DNA from: JBEVJK01 sp963791325
GTDB taxonomy: Bacteria; Pseudomonadota; Alphaproteobacteria; Rhizobiales; Rhizobiaceae
Assembly: GCA_963791325.1 (NCBI GenBank)
Contig: CAWBRU010000002.1
Coordinates: forward strand, 310,001-374,000
Reading direction: 5' to 3'
Length of the DNA: 64,000 nucleotides
A model generated the notes under the pieces. That model saw only the letters and a program-made list of their open reading frames with translations. It made no database searches and was not told the DNA's origin. Shown here piece after piece: positions 17,182-27,299 of this stretch (the stretch's first letter is position 1; each line of letters begins with the position of its first letter). The position numbers were made by a program, and so were the translations under genes.

Positions 17182-17198
17182 GCGTGCCCCAGGCACGC
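17182..17198 (+). terminator. Possible terminator hairpin after tetR
   Basis: GCGTGCC and GGCACGC pair around a 3-base loop, 32 bp past the tetR stop. Only ATTCTAT follows, so termination strength is doubtful. Confidence 0.3.
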
Positions 17199-17258
17199 AT
17201 TCTATAGTCATGCACCTGCTCAGGCGGGAGGCCGGGTCGCGGCGGACCCAGCACTTCC

Positions 17259-17468
17259 TCAGTCGACCTTCAGTGTTAATTTGCAGAACGCGAGATGCGC
17301 CCTCGACAACTCCATTCGGGCCCAGGACCAGGGGCCGGGTGCGAGCCAACTGCGGCCGCAACGGTCGACCCAAAAAGAGATGTGACTGCCGGTCGCCATG
17401 TCGACAAAGGCAAAGCCATTGAAGTTCATCGGGCGGCCGCCGAGAACAAATGCGAGAAGATGGCGCAT
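17259..17468 (-). CDS. Small conserved-looking hypothetical protein
   Basis: 69 residues (MRHLLAFVLGGRPMNFNGFAFVD..., then SFWVDRCGRSWLAPGPWSW). AGGAG sits 8 bases before the ATG, a strong ribosome-binding site. The amphipathic, Trp/Phe-rich sequence reads like a real small domain rather than a shadow frame, and it resembles short rhizobial hypothetical proteins I recall with GxRPMNFxGFAF and WxDRxGRxWLA motifs. No function can be given. It lies between tetR and the PepSY operon on the opposite strand. Confidence 0.5.
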   Translation of the reverse strand: MRHLLAFVLGGRPMNFNGFAFVDMATGSHISFWVDRCGRSWLAPGPWSWARMELSRAHLAFCKLTLKVD

Positions 17469-17788
17469 GGAGCTTGCTCCTAGGTCGGGAAGCCTTTCAT
17501 TGCGATAATTGTCGGCTCGGGACGAAGCCTCACCCGCTCATGAAGGAGCATGTGATGGTGTCTTACATCGCCCCAGGTTTCTCATAAATTGCTCGACAGT
17601 ACTGTATTTGTCAATTGACCAAATCATATGATTTTTTGGCTCGCCATTCGGCTGTGCTCCCCGGCCTAAGATCAGTCAAGAACTGCAGCTCGGCGAAAAT
17701 GTCAGGTGCAGACAGGTCCTCGACAGGTGAGCCGGGCGAGTGAAGCGTCGGCAGCCGTGACCGCCCAAATCGAACAGGAGACGACCTC
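17469..17788. other. Intergenic region upstream of the PepSY operon
   Basis: 320 bp containing candidate operator site F (17604..17638) and a leader of about 150 bp before the GTG start at 17789. No other gene or hairpin with a T-run was seen. Confidence 0.5.
17604..17638 (+). promoter_or_regulatory. Candidate operator site F upstream of the PepSY-cytochrome-two-component operon
   Basis: Half-sites TATTTGTC, GACCAAATC (17617..17625) and GATTTTTTG (17630..17638) in 13-bp phase, with spacers AATT and ATAT. It contains a perfect 14-base palindrome, AAATCATATGATTT (17621..17634), that differs from site A at one base. It also carries the GTCAATTGACC core of site E. This is the best-formed member of the set. 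Confidence 0.6.
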
Positions 17789-18070
17789 GTGAAGAACACC
17801 CTCATTGCAGCTCTGGCCCTCCTCGCATCCGTGCCGATGGCGGCGCACGCGGAGGAAGAAAAAAACGACTGTACCCGCGTGCCGAAAGCGCAGTGGATGA
17901 GCGAGAGCGCAATCAAGTCGAGCGTCGAGAAGGCCGGCTACACCAATCTGCGAAGCATCGAAGTCAAAGGCTCGTGCTATGAAATCTATGCGTTTAGGGA
18001 CGGCCAGCGCACCGAGATCCACGTTGATCCTGCGACCGGAATGATCTTTTCCGCCGGCGAGAGCGACTGA
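17789..18070 (+). CDS. Secreted PepSY-domain protein
   Basis: 93 residues: signal peptide (LIAALALLASVPMAAHA|EEE) and a single PepSY-type domain (WMSESAIKSSVEKAGYTNLRSIEVKGSCYEIYAFRDGQRTEIHVDPATGMIF). Two cysteines (CTR and GSCYE) may pair. GTG start with AGGAG 8 bases upstream. It is first gene of a tight operon (4 bp to the cytochrome b gene). Small periplasmic PepSY proteins next to cytochrome b and two-component genes are thought to modulate the sensor or the redox partner; the exact role here is inference. Confidence 0.82.
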   Translation: MKNTLIAALALLASVPMAAHAEEEKNDCTRVPKAQWMSESAIKSSVEKAGYTNLRSIEVKGSCYEIYAFRDGQRTEIHVDPATGMIFSAGESD

Positions 18071-18074
18071 TCCG

Positions 18075-18662
18075 ATGTGGCGCTCACGCTTTGAAGGCGG
18101 AGGGCCGGAAACATTCCGCCTCGACGTGCCCGATGCCCGCCATTGCGCTGTAAGAGTGTGGGATCCTGTGGTGCGAATCTTTCACTGGGGCGTTGTCCTC
18201 GGCTGCACACTCAACCTTTTCATCCTCGAAGAGGGAAAGTGGCTTCATCGGTGGGTCGGGTACACGGTCATGGGGCTGCTCGCCGTCCGATTCGTCTGGG
18301 GTTTTGCCGGGTCGCCCTTTGCCCGTTTCTCTTCGTTCTTTCCGACGCCCGGCCGGCTTGCCGAATACACGCATGACCTTCTGCACGGCCGCGACAAACG
18401 TCATCTTGGGCACAATCCGCTGGCCGCCCTCATGATGTTCACCCTGATGGCGCTCCTTGCGGTCACCACGGCAAGCGGCTACATGCAGACCCTCGACGCT
18501 TTTTGGGGCGTGAAATGGGTCAAGCGACTCCATGAATTTTCGGCCGACTTCATCATGGTGTTCGCCGGCTTGCACGCTGCAGCGGCACTCGCTGAGAGTT
18601 GGCGGCACCGCGAGAATCTGATTTGGTCGATGGTTACGGGGCGGAAGCGTCGGATCGACTGA
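18075..18662 (+). CDS. Cytochrome b561-type membrane protein
   Basis: 195 residues, four membrane helices of the Ni-hydrogenase cytochrome b / b561 family (PF01292 type). Candidate haem ligands are His37 (RIFHWGV), His58 (WLHRWVGY), His153 (RLHEFSAD) and His167 (FAGLHAAAAL), enough for two haems b. It would move electrons across the inner membrane between quinone and a periplasmic partner. It lies between the PepSY gene (4 bp) and the response regulator (1 bp), so co-expression is near certain. It probably supplies a redox function linked to the two-component system. Confidence 0.85.
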   Translation: MWRSRFEGGGPETFRLDVPDARHCAVRVWDPVVRIFHWGVVLGCTLNLFILEEGKWLHRWVGYTVMGLLAVRFVWGFAGSPFARFSSFFPTPGRLAEYTHDLLHGRDKRHLGHNPLAALMMFTLMALLAVTTASGYMQTLDAFWGVKWVKRLHEFSADFIMVFAGLHAAAALAESWRHRENLIWSMVTGRKRRID

Positions 18663-18663
18663 C

Positions 18664-19341
18664 ATGCGACTTCTGCTTGTTGAAGACAGCCGGCGACTGA
18701 CCGAACTGATCGTCGAAAGCGTGCACGGCGCCGGCTGGCGCATCGATGGTGTCGGCACCCTGGCCGAGGCTTTCGTGGCGCTTCAATGCGAAGAGCACGA
18801 TCTTCTGGTCCTCGATCTAGGCTTGCCCGATGGCAACGGGGTCGACCTGCTCCGGCAGCTGCGCAAAAACGGGTCAACGATTCCTGTGCTGATCGTAACG
18901 GCCGCAGGCGATGTCGACGCGCGCATTTCCGGGCTCGACGCAGGCGCCGACGACTATCTTGTCAAGCCGTTCCACCATCACGAATTCCTGGCGCGATGCC
19001 GGGCGCTCGCGCGGCGGCGCGGCGGCGCGGCGGCGCCTATTCTGGCCGCGGGAAACTTGCGTTACGATCCGGCGACGGGACGGCTTACATGCGCAGGCAA
19101 GCGCATCGCCGTAGCGCCGCGCGAGCGGCAGCTTGTCGAACTCCTGATGCGCGACGTTGACCGCGTCGTCCCAAAGCGCCGGCTCGAGCACGCGCTTTCC
19201 GAGTTCGGGAACCTTCTTTCGGCCAATGCGCTGGAGCTTGCCGTGTCGCGGGTTCGCAAGAAGTTCGGCGAGGTCCCTTCGGGCGCGGAGGTCGAGACTG
19301 TGCGCGGCATCGGCTATCTCCTGCGCACGGTCGATACGTGA
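18664..19341 (+). CDS. OmpR/QseB-family response regulator
   Basis: 225 residues. Receiver domain with acidic pocket Glu7/Asp8, phospho-acceptor Asp51 (LVLDLGLPDGNG), Thr79 and Lys101 (YLVKPF). The C-terminal winged helix ends VETVRGIGYLLRTV, the OmpR/PhoB signature. It is cytosolic and DNA-binding. The start follows the cytochrome stop by 1 base, and its end overlaps the kinase start by 4 bases. It is a second candidate, besides TetR, for the factor that reads sites A-G, though OmpR-type proteins usually prefer direct repeats. Confidence 0.92.
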   Translation: MRLLLVEDSRRLTELIVESVHGAGWRIDGVGTLAEAFVALQCEEHDLLVLDLGLPDGNGVDLLRQLRKNGSTIPVLIVTAAGDVDARISGLDAGADDYLVKPFHHHEFLARCRALARRRGGAAAPILAAGNLRYDPATGRLTCAGKRIAVAPRERQLVELLMRDVDRVVPKRRLEHALSEFGNLLSANALELAVSRVRKKFGEVPSGAEVETVRGIGYLLRTVDT

Positions 19342-20753
19342 AGCCGGCGAAATCGCTCCGGTCGATCGTCGCCCGGCGAATCCTGCTCTTCGCCGTGCTT
19401 GCAAGCGTTCTGGAGATCTGTGTCGTCTTCGCCGACTACTGGTTCGACGAAGGCGAACTCGGACGCCTCCTCATCGAGCACGAGACGGTGCGAATCGCGG
19501 ATGCTTATCGCGCCAGCCTGCGTGACCACGCGCCATTTCCCGACCCGGCGCTGTCAGAGCGCTATGAACTTGAGGGTTCAGCCGCGGCGCGCGAGAAGGG
19601 CAGCGCCGTTGAGCGGCGGGAAGAAGAAGCGGTGGCGCCCGGATATTTCTTGCGCGTCAGGCTGGCCGAAGGAAAGGTTCTCTATTCAAACTGCGGAGAC
19701 GAGTGCAACGAGCACTTCCTCCCACTCGATCTGAACCCTCCGAGCTTCTGGGACCGGATGATCGAGCCTGTGAAGCCCCTCACGGTGGCGGGTGGGCGCA
19801 CCTTCTCCGGTGAGGACGTCGAGGCGAGCCCACTGATCGTCGACTTCGCAAGCGTCGCAGATCCGGCGCGACTTGTGAACAATGTGCTGTTCGGCGAGAT
19901 GGTCGACCACATGATCGTGCCGATGGGTCTGATGCTGTTTTTGGTGATCGGCGCAAGCATTCTGTCGATCGGTCAAGCCCTTCGGCCGGTTGCCGAGGCG
20001 GCACGAGCGGCCGACGCGATGGAGCCCCGCAGCATGGGCAGCGAACTGCCGACGGCAGCCTTGCCGCGCGAAATCGCCGACCTGACGAGGGCCGTCAACC
20101 GCGCCCTGGCCCGGGTCGGTGAACTGGTGCGTTCGCAGAAGCTCTTTGCAGCCGCCATCGCCCACGAGATCCGCACGCCGGTCGCAATCGTCAAGTTGGA
20201 GCTCGAACGGATCGATCATCCACGCGCACGCCGAGCCGAACGCGACCTCGACAACCTGACGCACACGCTGGAGCAACTGACCGCGCTTGCCCGCCTGGAT
20301 GCGGTGGAAGGCGAGGCCTTCTCACACCGGAGTCTTGCCTCGCTTGCCCTCGACACTGTCGAGCAGCTTGCTCCCCTCGTTTATGCGAGCGGCCGCTCGA
20401 TCGAGCTTCGCGTCGACCAAGACGTCGAGATCGACGTTGTCCCGGCTCTCATCGTTATCCTTATTCGCAATCTCGTTGAAAACGCCGTCAAGCACACGAG
20501 GCCGGGCACGGCCATCACCGTCTCGGTGGACGCTCCCGCAGTTCTTTCGGTCACCGACACAGGCGACGGTTTTGCAATGAGCGAACGCCCGGCGGACAAA
20601 GAGGTCGGTGCGGTTCGGCAGTCAGGCTCGCTCGGCCTCGGCTTGAAGATCGCCGAGCGGATCGCCGCTCTCCACGGTGGAAGCATATGCATCGCTTCGA
20701 CGAACGGCTGCGGCACCAGTGTGCGCGTCGACTTGGTGGCGAAAAGGTCATAG
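19338..20753 (+). CDS. Two-component sensor histidine kinase
   Basis: 471 residues. TM1 (about 12-33), a periplasmic sensor of ~155 residues with a CGDEC pair (Cys119, Cys123), TM2 (about 193-214) and a HAMP-like linker. H-box AIAHEIRTP follows (His276 phospho-acceptor), then N-box NLVENAVKHT and G-boxes DTGDGF and GLGLKIAERI. QseC/PmrB-like layout. The GTG start overlaps the response-regulator stop (GTGA). The two closely spaced sensor-domain cysteines, together with PepSY and cytochrome b, hint at redox or envelope sensing (inference). Confidence 0.9.
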   Translation: MKPAKSLRSIVARRILLFAVLASVLEICVVFADYWFDEGELGRLLIEHETVRIADAYRASLRDHAPFPDPALSERYELEGSAAAREKGSAVERREEEAVAPGYFLRVRLAEGKVLYSNCGDECNEHFLPLDLNPPSFWDRMIEPVKPLTVAGGRTFSGEDVEASPLIVDFASVADPARLVNNVLFGEMVDHMIVPMGLMLFLVIGASILSIGQALRPVAEAARAADAMEPRSMGSELPTAALPREIADLTRAVNRALARVGELVRSQKLFAAAIAHEIRTPVAIVKLELERIDHPRARRAERDLDNLTHTLEQLTALARLDAVEGEAFSHRSLASLALDTVEQLAPLVYASGRSIELRVDQDVEIDVVPALIVILIRNLVENAVKHTRPGTAITVSVDAPAVLSVTDTGDGFAMSERPADKEVGAVRQSGSLGLGLKIAERIAALHGGSICIASTNGCGTSVRVDLVAKRS

Positions 20754-20764
20754 CGGACTACCTG

Positions 20765-22351
20765 CTGCAGCGAGCGGCAATCGCGGTGGCGGGTCTCGTC
20801 TCGGACCTGTGTTGGTCCGGCGATGGCTTCCGTCAGAGCCCTTTCTCCCTCGGCGTCGAGGTTGGAATTCGGCTCATCCAGCACGACGAGGAACGGGTCG
20901 CCATAGAGCGCGCGGGCCAGCGCGACCCGCTGCCGTTGTCCAGCGGAGAGTGCAGAACCCGCTTCACCGATCCTGGTATCGTAGCCTTGCGCCATATGTA
21001 CGACCAGGTCATGCACGCCGGCGGCGCGGGCCGCAGCGACGATTTGTGCCGACGAGGCACGCGGGTCGAAACGGCAGATGTTTTCGGCGATCGTACCGTC
21101 AAAGAGCTACACGTCCTGCGGCAGGTATCCAAGATAGGCGCCGAGCTCCTCGGGTGCCCATTGGTCCAGCGTCGCCCCATCGAGCCTCACACTGCCGCGC
21201 AGCGGTGTCCAAACGCCGGCGATCGCGCGCGCCAGCGAGGATTTGCCGGAGGCGCTTGGCCCGATGATGCCGAGCCCGGCACCCGCCGGGAGCGAAAAGC
21301 TCACATCGCTTACCACCGTTCTGTGCAGGCCCGGCGGCGCCAGGGTCACTGCCTCCAACGAAAGCCGTGCGGCAGGCGCAGGCAGTTGCACGCCGGTCGC
21401 AGATTTGGGGAGCGCCGCCAGCACTTGCGCAAGCCGAGCCCGGCCTTGCCAGGCGGCGACGAAATTTTTCCACTGAGCGATGACCACGTCGATCGGCGAA
21501 AGCGCGCGGCCGCTCGTGATCGACGAGGCAAGGGTGATGCCGCCGGTCGCCTCCTGGTGAATGATCAGCCAGGCGCCCGTTGCCAAGATGCCTGACTGCA
21601 GCGTCATGCGCAGGATCTTCGAGACCGTGCCGAGCGAGCCGGCGGTATCGCTCGCCGCAGCGCCGGCAGCCAAATAATCCGCGTTTATTTCCTCCCAGCG
21701 CGCGCCGATGTGGTTGCCGAAGCCTATGGTATGGAGCACCTCGGCATTGCGACGGCCGGCTTCGGCGAGCGAATTTCGCGCCGCCAGATAGGCGCTCGCC
21801 TTCTTGGCAGGTTCCCGATTTCGCACCTCGGCGAGCAAGGTCAAGGCCAGCAGCAGGAATGCCCCGCCGAGAGCGATGGCGCCGATATAGACATGGAATA
21901 GGAAGCAGATGCCGATATAGAGCGGCACCCAGGGCAGATCGTAGAACGCAGCCGGCCCACCGCCTGACAGGAAGGTCCGCACCTGGTCGAGGTCACGCAA
22001 GGGCTGCAGGCCGTCGCCCGGCACTTTGGTTCTGAGCGGCAGACGGGTCAACGCGGCATGGATTTTCGCGTTGAGCCGAGCGTCCAGCCCCAGCCCCACC
22101 CGCACCAAGATCCTGGAGCGGATCAGCTCCAACGTGCCTTGAAAGGCATAGAGCAGGGCCGCCATCCCCGCCAACGCAACCAGGGTCGGCACGCTTCGAC
22201 TGGGCATCACCCGGTCGTAGACCCGCAGCATGAAGAATGATCCGGTCAGCGTGAGCAGGTTGATCACTCCGCTGATCAGACCAATGGCGAGCAGAGTTCG
22301 CTTGAATGAGGCCCAAAGCGAACCCACGGTCATCCCCGGCGGCTCTTTCAT
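20765..22351 (-). pseudogene. Type I secretion ABC transporter, amber stop and lost 3' end
   Basis: A PrtD/LapB-type permease-ATPase. The membrane domain is intact (GSFFMLRVYDRVMPSRSVPTL, FYDLPWVPLYI), then Walker A GPSASGKSS and Q-loop GYLPQD. An in-frame TAG (21107..21109, minus strand) stands where the family has Glu in PQDVELFDGT. The frame continues with LFDGTIAENI, LSAGQRQR and Walker B VVLDEP, then loses homology after ALTEAIAG near 20816. The H-loop is missing, and the remnant runs into the end of the sensor-kinase gene. No HlyD-type partner or substrate gene is beside it. Start is taken near ATG 22351. A GTG-started piece at 21016 could make only a fragment. Almost certainly non-functional unless the stop is suppressed. 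Confidence 0.85.
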
Positions 22352-22709
22352 TCTTGCAACCATAGCTTGCAGGTGCTGTAGGGCTATAGCAAGACGCTGA
22401 TTTGTTGGAAGAGACCGCCCCTGGTGTTGCCCTGCACACCCGTCTGGTGCCCTGCAAACACCTAGCCTAAGCTTGCAATCAGCGACAGCGAGCGAAGACG
22501 CGACAGGGAAGGATTGGCGCAACACCGGAGCCGCCAGACTCGATTGCCGGCGCGCTCGCAGCTGAGGGAGCGGAATAAGGGCCCAAACGCTGCGAAGTGG
22601 CCGGCAGTTGCTCGACGGTCGGGCCGGACGGCGCCGCGATCCGGCAGCAGGCCAGAAGGCGCTTGCCTAAGCGCGTTTCGATCCCCAGCAAGTTCGGCGA
22701 AAGAACTCG
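22352..22709. other. Intergenic region between the ABC remnant and atpC
   Basis: About 358 bp. Short frames here show no recognisable content. It holds a GCGCTT/AAGCGC hairpin (22659..22674) 36 bp after the atpC stop, in the position of an operon terminator. Confidence 0.45.
22659..22674 (-). terminator. Possible terminator of the atp operon
   Basis: A 6-bp GC-rich stem with a 4-base loop, about 36 bp downstream of atpC on the minus strand. It is followed only by CTTCT, so the call is weak. Confidence 0.3.
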
Positions 22710-23117
22710 TCAGGCCGGGAGGATCGCACCTTCCAAGGTGGTAAGCTGGGCCAGAAACTGCTCGGCCTTGGTGCGGGCGTGATCGTCGCGCGCATCGGAC
22801 ACGTCTTCACGCGCTTCCTGGATGCGCCGCGTGAGATCGGCGCGGTCGATGTCGCCGACCGCGACCGCCGATTCGGCCAGCAGCGTGCAGGCATCGGGCA
22901 GAATGTCGGCAAAGCCGCCGAACACGACATAGCGTTCGTCGTTGCCGGCGGCGTCGCGGACCGTGACCACGCCGGGCTTGACCGTGGTCATCACCGGAGC
23001 ATGGGCAGCCATCACCGTCATCTCGCCTTCCGCACCCGGGATGACGACATGCTGGACCTCTTCGGAGACCAGCAGCCGCTCCGGCGAGACCAGTTCGAAT
23101 TTGAACGTAGAAGCCAT
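22710..23117 (-). CDS. atpC: ATP synthase F1 epsilon subunit
   Basis: 135 residues, the usual length. N-terminal beta-sandwich (FELVSPERLLVSEEVQHVVIPGAEGEMTV, HAPVMTTVKPGVV) and C-terminal helix pair (DLTRRIQEAREDVSDARDD). It forms the central stalk of F1 with gamma and can inhibit ATP hydrolysis. Last gene of the atpHAGDC operon, 115 bp after atpD, a gap filled by a short repeated motif. Confidence 0.96.
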   Translation of the reverse strand: MASTFKFELVSPERLLVSEEVQHVVIPGAEGEMTVMAAHAPVMTTVKPGVVTVRDAAGNDERYVVFGGFADILPDACTLLAESAVAVGDIDRADLTRRIQEAREDVSDARDDHARTKAEQFLAQLTTLEGAILPA

Positions 23118-23177
23118 GTTACCCAGCGAATCAAGAATAGCGGATGGCGAACAGTGGTCGCAAATCGCCGTCGCTTC

Positions 23178-23231
23178 TTCCCTATTCGCTACTCCCTATT
23201 CGCTGTTCGCTCTTTTCGCCGCTCGCTGTTG
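23178..23231. repeat. Short tandem repeats in the atpD-atpC gap
   Basis: CCTATTCGCT occurs twice in tandem 14 bases apart, followed by degenerate TTCGC-type copies. On the transcribed strand it reads as GCGAATAGGG repeats. Such stretches are common in rhizobial intergenic DNA; no function can be assigned. Confidence 0.6.
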
Positions 23232-23232
23232 G

Positions 23233-24810
23233 TTACGCCGCCTCGGCGGCCAAACGCTGGGCCTTCTCGACCGCTTCCTCGATGGTGCCGACCATATAGA
23301 AGGCGGCCTCGGGGAGATGATCGTAGTCTCCGGCACACAGGCCCTTGAAGCCCTTGATCGTATCCGCCAGGTCGACCAGCTTGCCGGGCGAACCGGTGAA
23401 CACCTCGGCGACAAAGAACGGCTGCGACAAGAAGCGCTCGATCTTGCGCGCCCGCGCCACCGTCAGCTTGTCCTCTTCCGACAACTCATCCATGCCGAGA
23501 ATCGCGATGATGTCCTGCAGCGACTTGTAGCGCTGCAAGATCGACTGGACCGTGCGCGCGACCCCGTAGTGCTCGTCGCCGACCACCAGCGGGTCGAGCA
23601 TGCGCGACGTCGAATCCAGCGGATCGACCGCCGGATAGATGCCCTTCTCGGCAATGCCGCGCGACAGCACCGTGGTGGCGTCGAGGTGGGCGAACGACGT
23701 TGCCGGCGCCGGATCGGTCAGATCGTCGGCGGGCACATAGATGGCCTGCACCGAGGTGATCGAACCGCGCGTGGTGGTGGTGATGCGCTCTTGCAGCGCG
23801 CCCATATCGGTGGCCAGCGTCGGCTGATAGCCGACGGCCGAGGGAATGCGGCCGAGCAGTGCCGACACTTCCGAGCCGGCCTGGGTGAAGCGGAAGATGT
23901 TGTCGACGAAGAACAGCACGTCCTGGCCCTGGTCGCGGAAATATTCGGCCACCGTCAGGCCGGTCAGCCCGACGCGGGCGCGGGCCCCCGGCGGCTCGTT
24001 CATCTGGCCGTAGACGAGCGCTGCCTTGGAGCCTTCGCCGCCGCCCTTCTTGTTGACGCCTGATTCGATGAACTCGTGATAGAGATCGTTGCCTTCGCGG
24101 GTTCGCTCGCCGACACCGGCGAATACCGAAAATCCGCCGTGCGCCTTGGCGACGTTGTTGATCAGCTCCTGGATGAGCACCGTCTTGCCGACGCCGGCAC
24201 CGCCGAACAGGCCGATCTTGCCGCCCTTGGCATAAGGCGCAAGCAGGTCGAGCACCTTGATGCCGGTGATCAGGATTTGCGCCTCGGTCGACTGGTCGAC
24301 ATATTCGGGCGCGGGCTGGTGGATGGCGCGATACTCCGTGCCGGTGACCGGTCCCGCTTCATCGACCGGCTCGCCGATGACGTTGATGATCCGGCCGAGC
24401 ATTTGCGGGCCGACCGGCACCGAGATCGGCGCGCCGGTGTCGGCCACCGATTGGCCGCGCACCAGACCCTCGGTCGTATCCATGGCGACGGTGCGCACGG
24501 TGTTCTCGCCGAGATGCTGGGCCACCTCGAGCACCAGCCGCGCGCCGCGGTTCTCGGTCTCCAACGCATTGAGGATCGCCGGCAAATGATCTTCGAACTG
24601 GACGTCGACGACGGCCCCGATCACCTGGCGCACCTTGCCGCGCGCACCGTCGGCCCGCATGGCGGGTTTGGTGGCCGTCGCCGTAAAGGTCTCTGCGGCG
24701 GCTTTCTTGGCGCGCGGCGCGGCAGCCCGCGCTGCTCTCGGTGCTGCCGCCTTGACCGGCGCCTCGGCCTTGGCTTGTGCGTCGTCGGTCGGGGTCGGGG
24801 TCTTCGCCAT
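23233..24810 (-). CDS. atpD: ATP synthase F1 beta subunit
   Basis: 525 residues, about 50 longer than E. coli AtpD because of an Ala/Lys/Pro-rich N-terminal extension (AEAPVKAAAPRAARAAAP...), which is known in Brucella and related rhizobia. The core has the P-loop GGAGVGKTVLI, GERTREGNDLY and the catalytic-site region PSAVGYQPTLATDMG. It is the catalytic subunit of F1, making ATP at the inner membrane. It lies between atpG and atpC. The extension supports the Hyphomicrobiales assignment. Confidence 0.97.
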   Translation of the reverse strand: MAKTPTPTDDAQAKAEAPVKAAAPRAARAAAPRAKKAAAETFTATATKPAMRADGARGKVRQVIGAVVDVQFEDHLPAILNALETENRGARLVLEVAQHLGENTVRTVAMDTTEGLVRGQSVADTGAPISVPVGPQMLGRIINVIGEPVDEAGPVTGTEYRAIHQPAPEYVDQSTEAQILITGIKVLDLLAPYAKGGKIGLFGGAGVGKTVLIQELINNVAKAHGGFSVFAGVGERTREGNDLYHEFIESGVNKKGGGEGSKAALVYGQMNEPPGARARVGLTGLTVAEYFRDQGQDVLFFVDNIFRFTQAGSEVSALLGRIPSAVGYQPTLATDMGALQERITTTTRGSITSVQAIYVPADDLTDPAPATSFAHLDATTVLSRGIAEKGIYPAVDPLDSTSRMLDPLVVGDEHYGVARTVQSILQRYKSLQDIIAILGMDELSEEDKLTVARARKIERFLSQPFFVAEVFTGSPGKLVDLADTIKGFKGLCAGDYDHLPEAAFYMVGTIEEAVEKAQRLAAEAA

Positions 24811-24856
24811 ACTTGTCTACCTCTTCATCTCTCGCTCGCCGGTCGGGCCGCAGGCG

Positions 24857-25741
24857 CTAGAGCGCCTCGGCGCCGGAAATGATCTCGATGAGCTCCTTGG
24901 TGATCTGCGCCTGGCGCTGCCGGTTGTAGGTGATCGACAGCCGGTTGATCATGTCGCCGGCGTTGCGGGTGGCATTGTCCATGGCGGTCATCTTGGCGCC
25001 CATCTCGCCCGCCGCATTCTCGAGCAGCGCCCGGAAGATCTGCACGGCAATGTTGCGCGGGATGAGATCGCCGAGGATGTCGCCCGGTTCGGGCTCGTAT
25101 TCATAGACCGCGTTGCCGGCCGCCTCCGGCTCCGCCGCTGCGACCGACGCGGCCGCCGGGATGATCTGCAGCGCGGTCGGAACCTGGCTGATCACCGACC
25201 TGAATTCCGAATAGAACAAGGTGCAGACGTCGAACTGGCCATCGTTGAACAGCTGGATGACCTTGCGGGCGATGGCGTCGGCATTGACAAAGGCCAGTGT
25301 CCGGACCTCGCGCAGATCCACCCGGTCAATGATCTGCGGGCCGAAGTCGCGGCGCAGGATGTCGTAGCCCTTCTTGCCGACCGTCATGATCTTGAGCGTG
25401 CGGCCGTCGGCGAGCAAGCGGCGGGCGTGGTCACGGGCGAGGCGCGCGATCTGCGAGTTGAACCCGCCGCACAGCCCCCGCTCGGCCGTACAGACGACCA
25501 GGAGATGAACGTCCTCGCGGCCGGTCCCGGTCATCAAGGCCGGCCCCTCGCCGGTGTCGCCGACCGCCTGGGTGATGTTGGCGAGCACCGCCCCCATTCG
25601 CTGCGAATAGGGGCGCGCCGCCTCTGCCGCCTCCTGGGCGCGGCGCAGCTTCGCCGCGGCCACCATCTGCATGGCCTTGGTGATCTTCTGCGTCGCCTTC
25701 ACCGAGGCGATGCGGTTGCGGAGGTCTTTGAGTGACGGCAT
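24857..25741 (-). CDS. atpG: ATP synthase F1 gamma subunit
   Basis: 294 residues, the family length. N-terminal helix LKDLRNRIASVKATQKITKAMQMVAAAKLRRAQ and C-terminal helix MTAMDNATRNAGDMINRLSITYNRQRQAQITKELIEIISGAEAL are the two halves of the rotating coiled-coil shaft. VCTAERGLCGGFNSQ is the conserved central strand. The gene sits 28 bp after atpA. Confidence 0.97.
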   Translation of the reverse strand: MPSLKDLRNRIASVKATQKITKAMQMVAAAKLRRAQEAAEAARPYSQRMGAVLANITQAVGDTGEGPALMTGTGREDVHLLVVCTAERGLCGGFNSQIARLARDHARRLLADGRTLKIMTVGKKGYDILRRDFGPQIIDRVDLREVRTLAFVNADAIARKVIQLFNDGQFDVCTLFYSEFRSVISQVPTALQIIPAAASVAAAEPEAAGNAVYEYEPEPGDILGDLIPRNIAVQIFRALLENAAGEMGAKMTAMDNATRNAGDMINRLSITYNRQRQAQITKELIEIISGAEAL

Positions 25742-25769
25742 GCCCTACTCTCTACTGGCGGTCGCGGCG

Positions 25770-27298
<1,529 letters not shown>

Positions 27299-27299
<1 letters not shown>

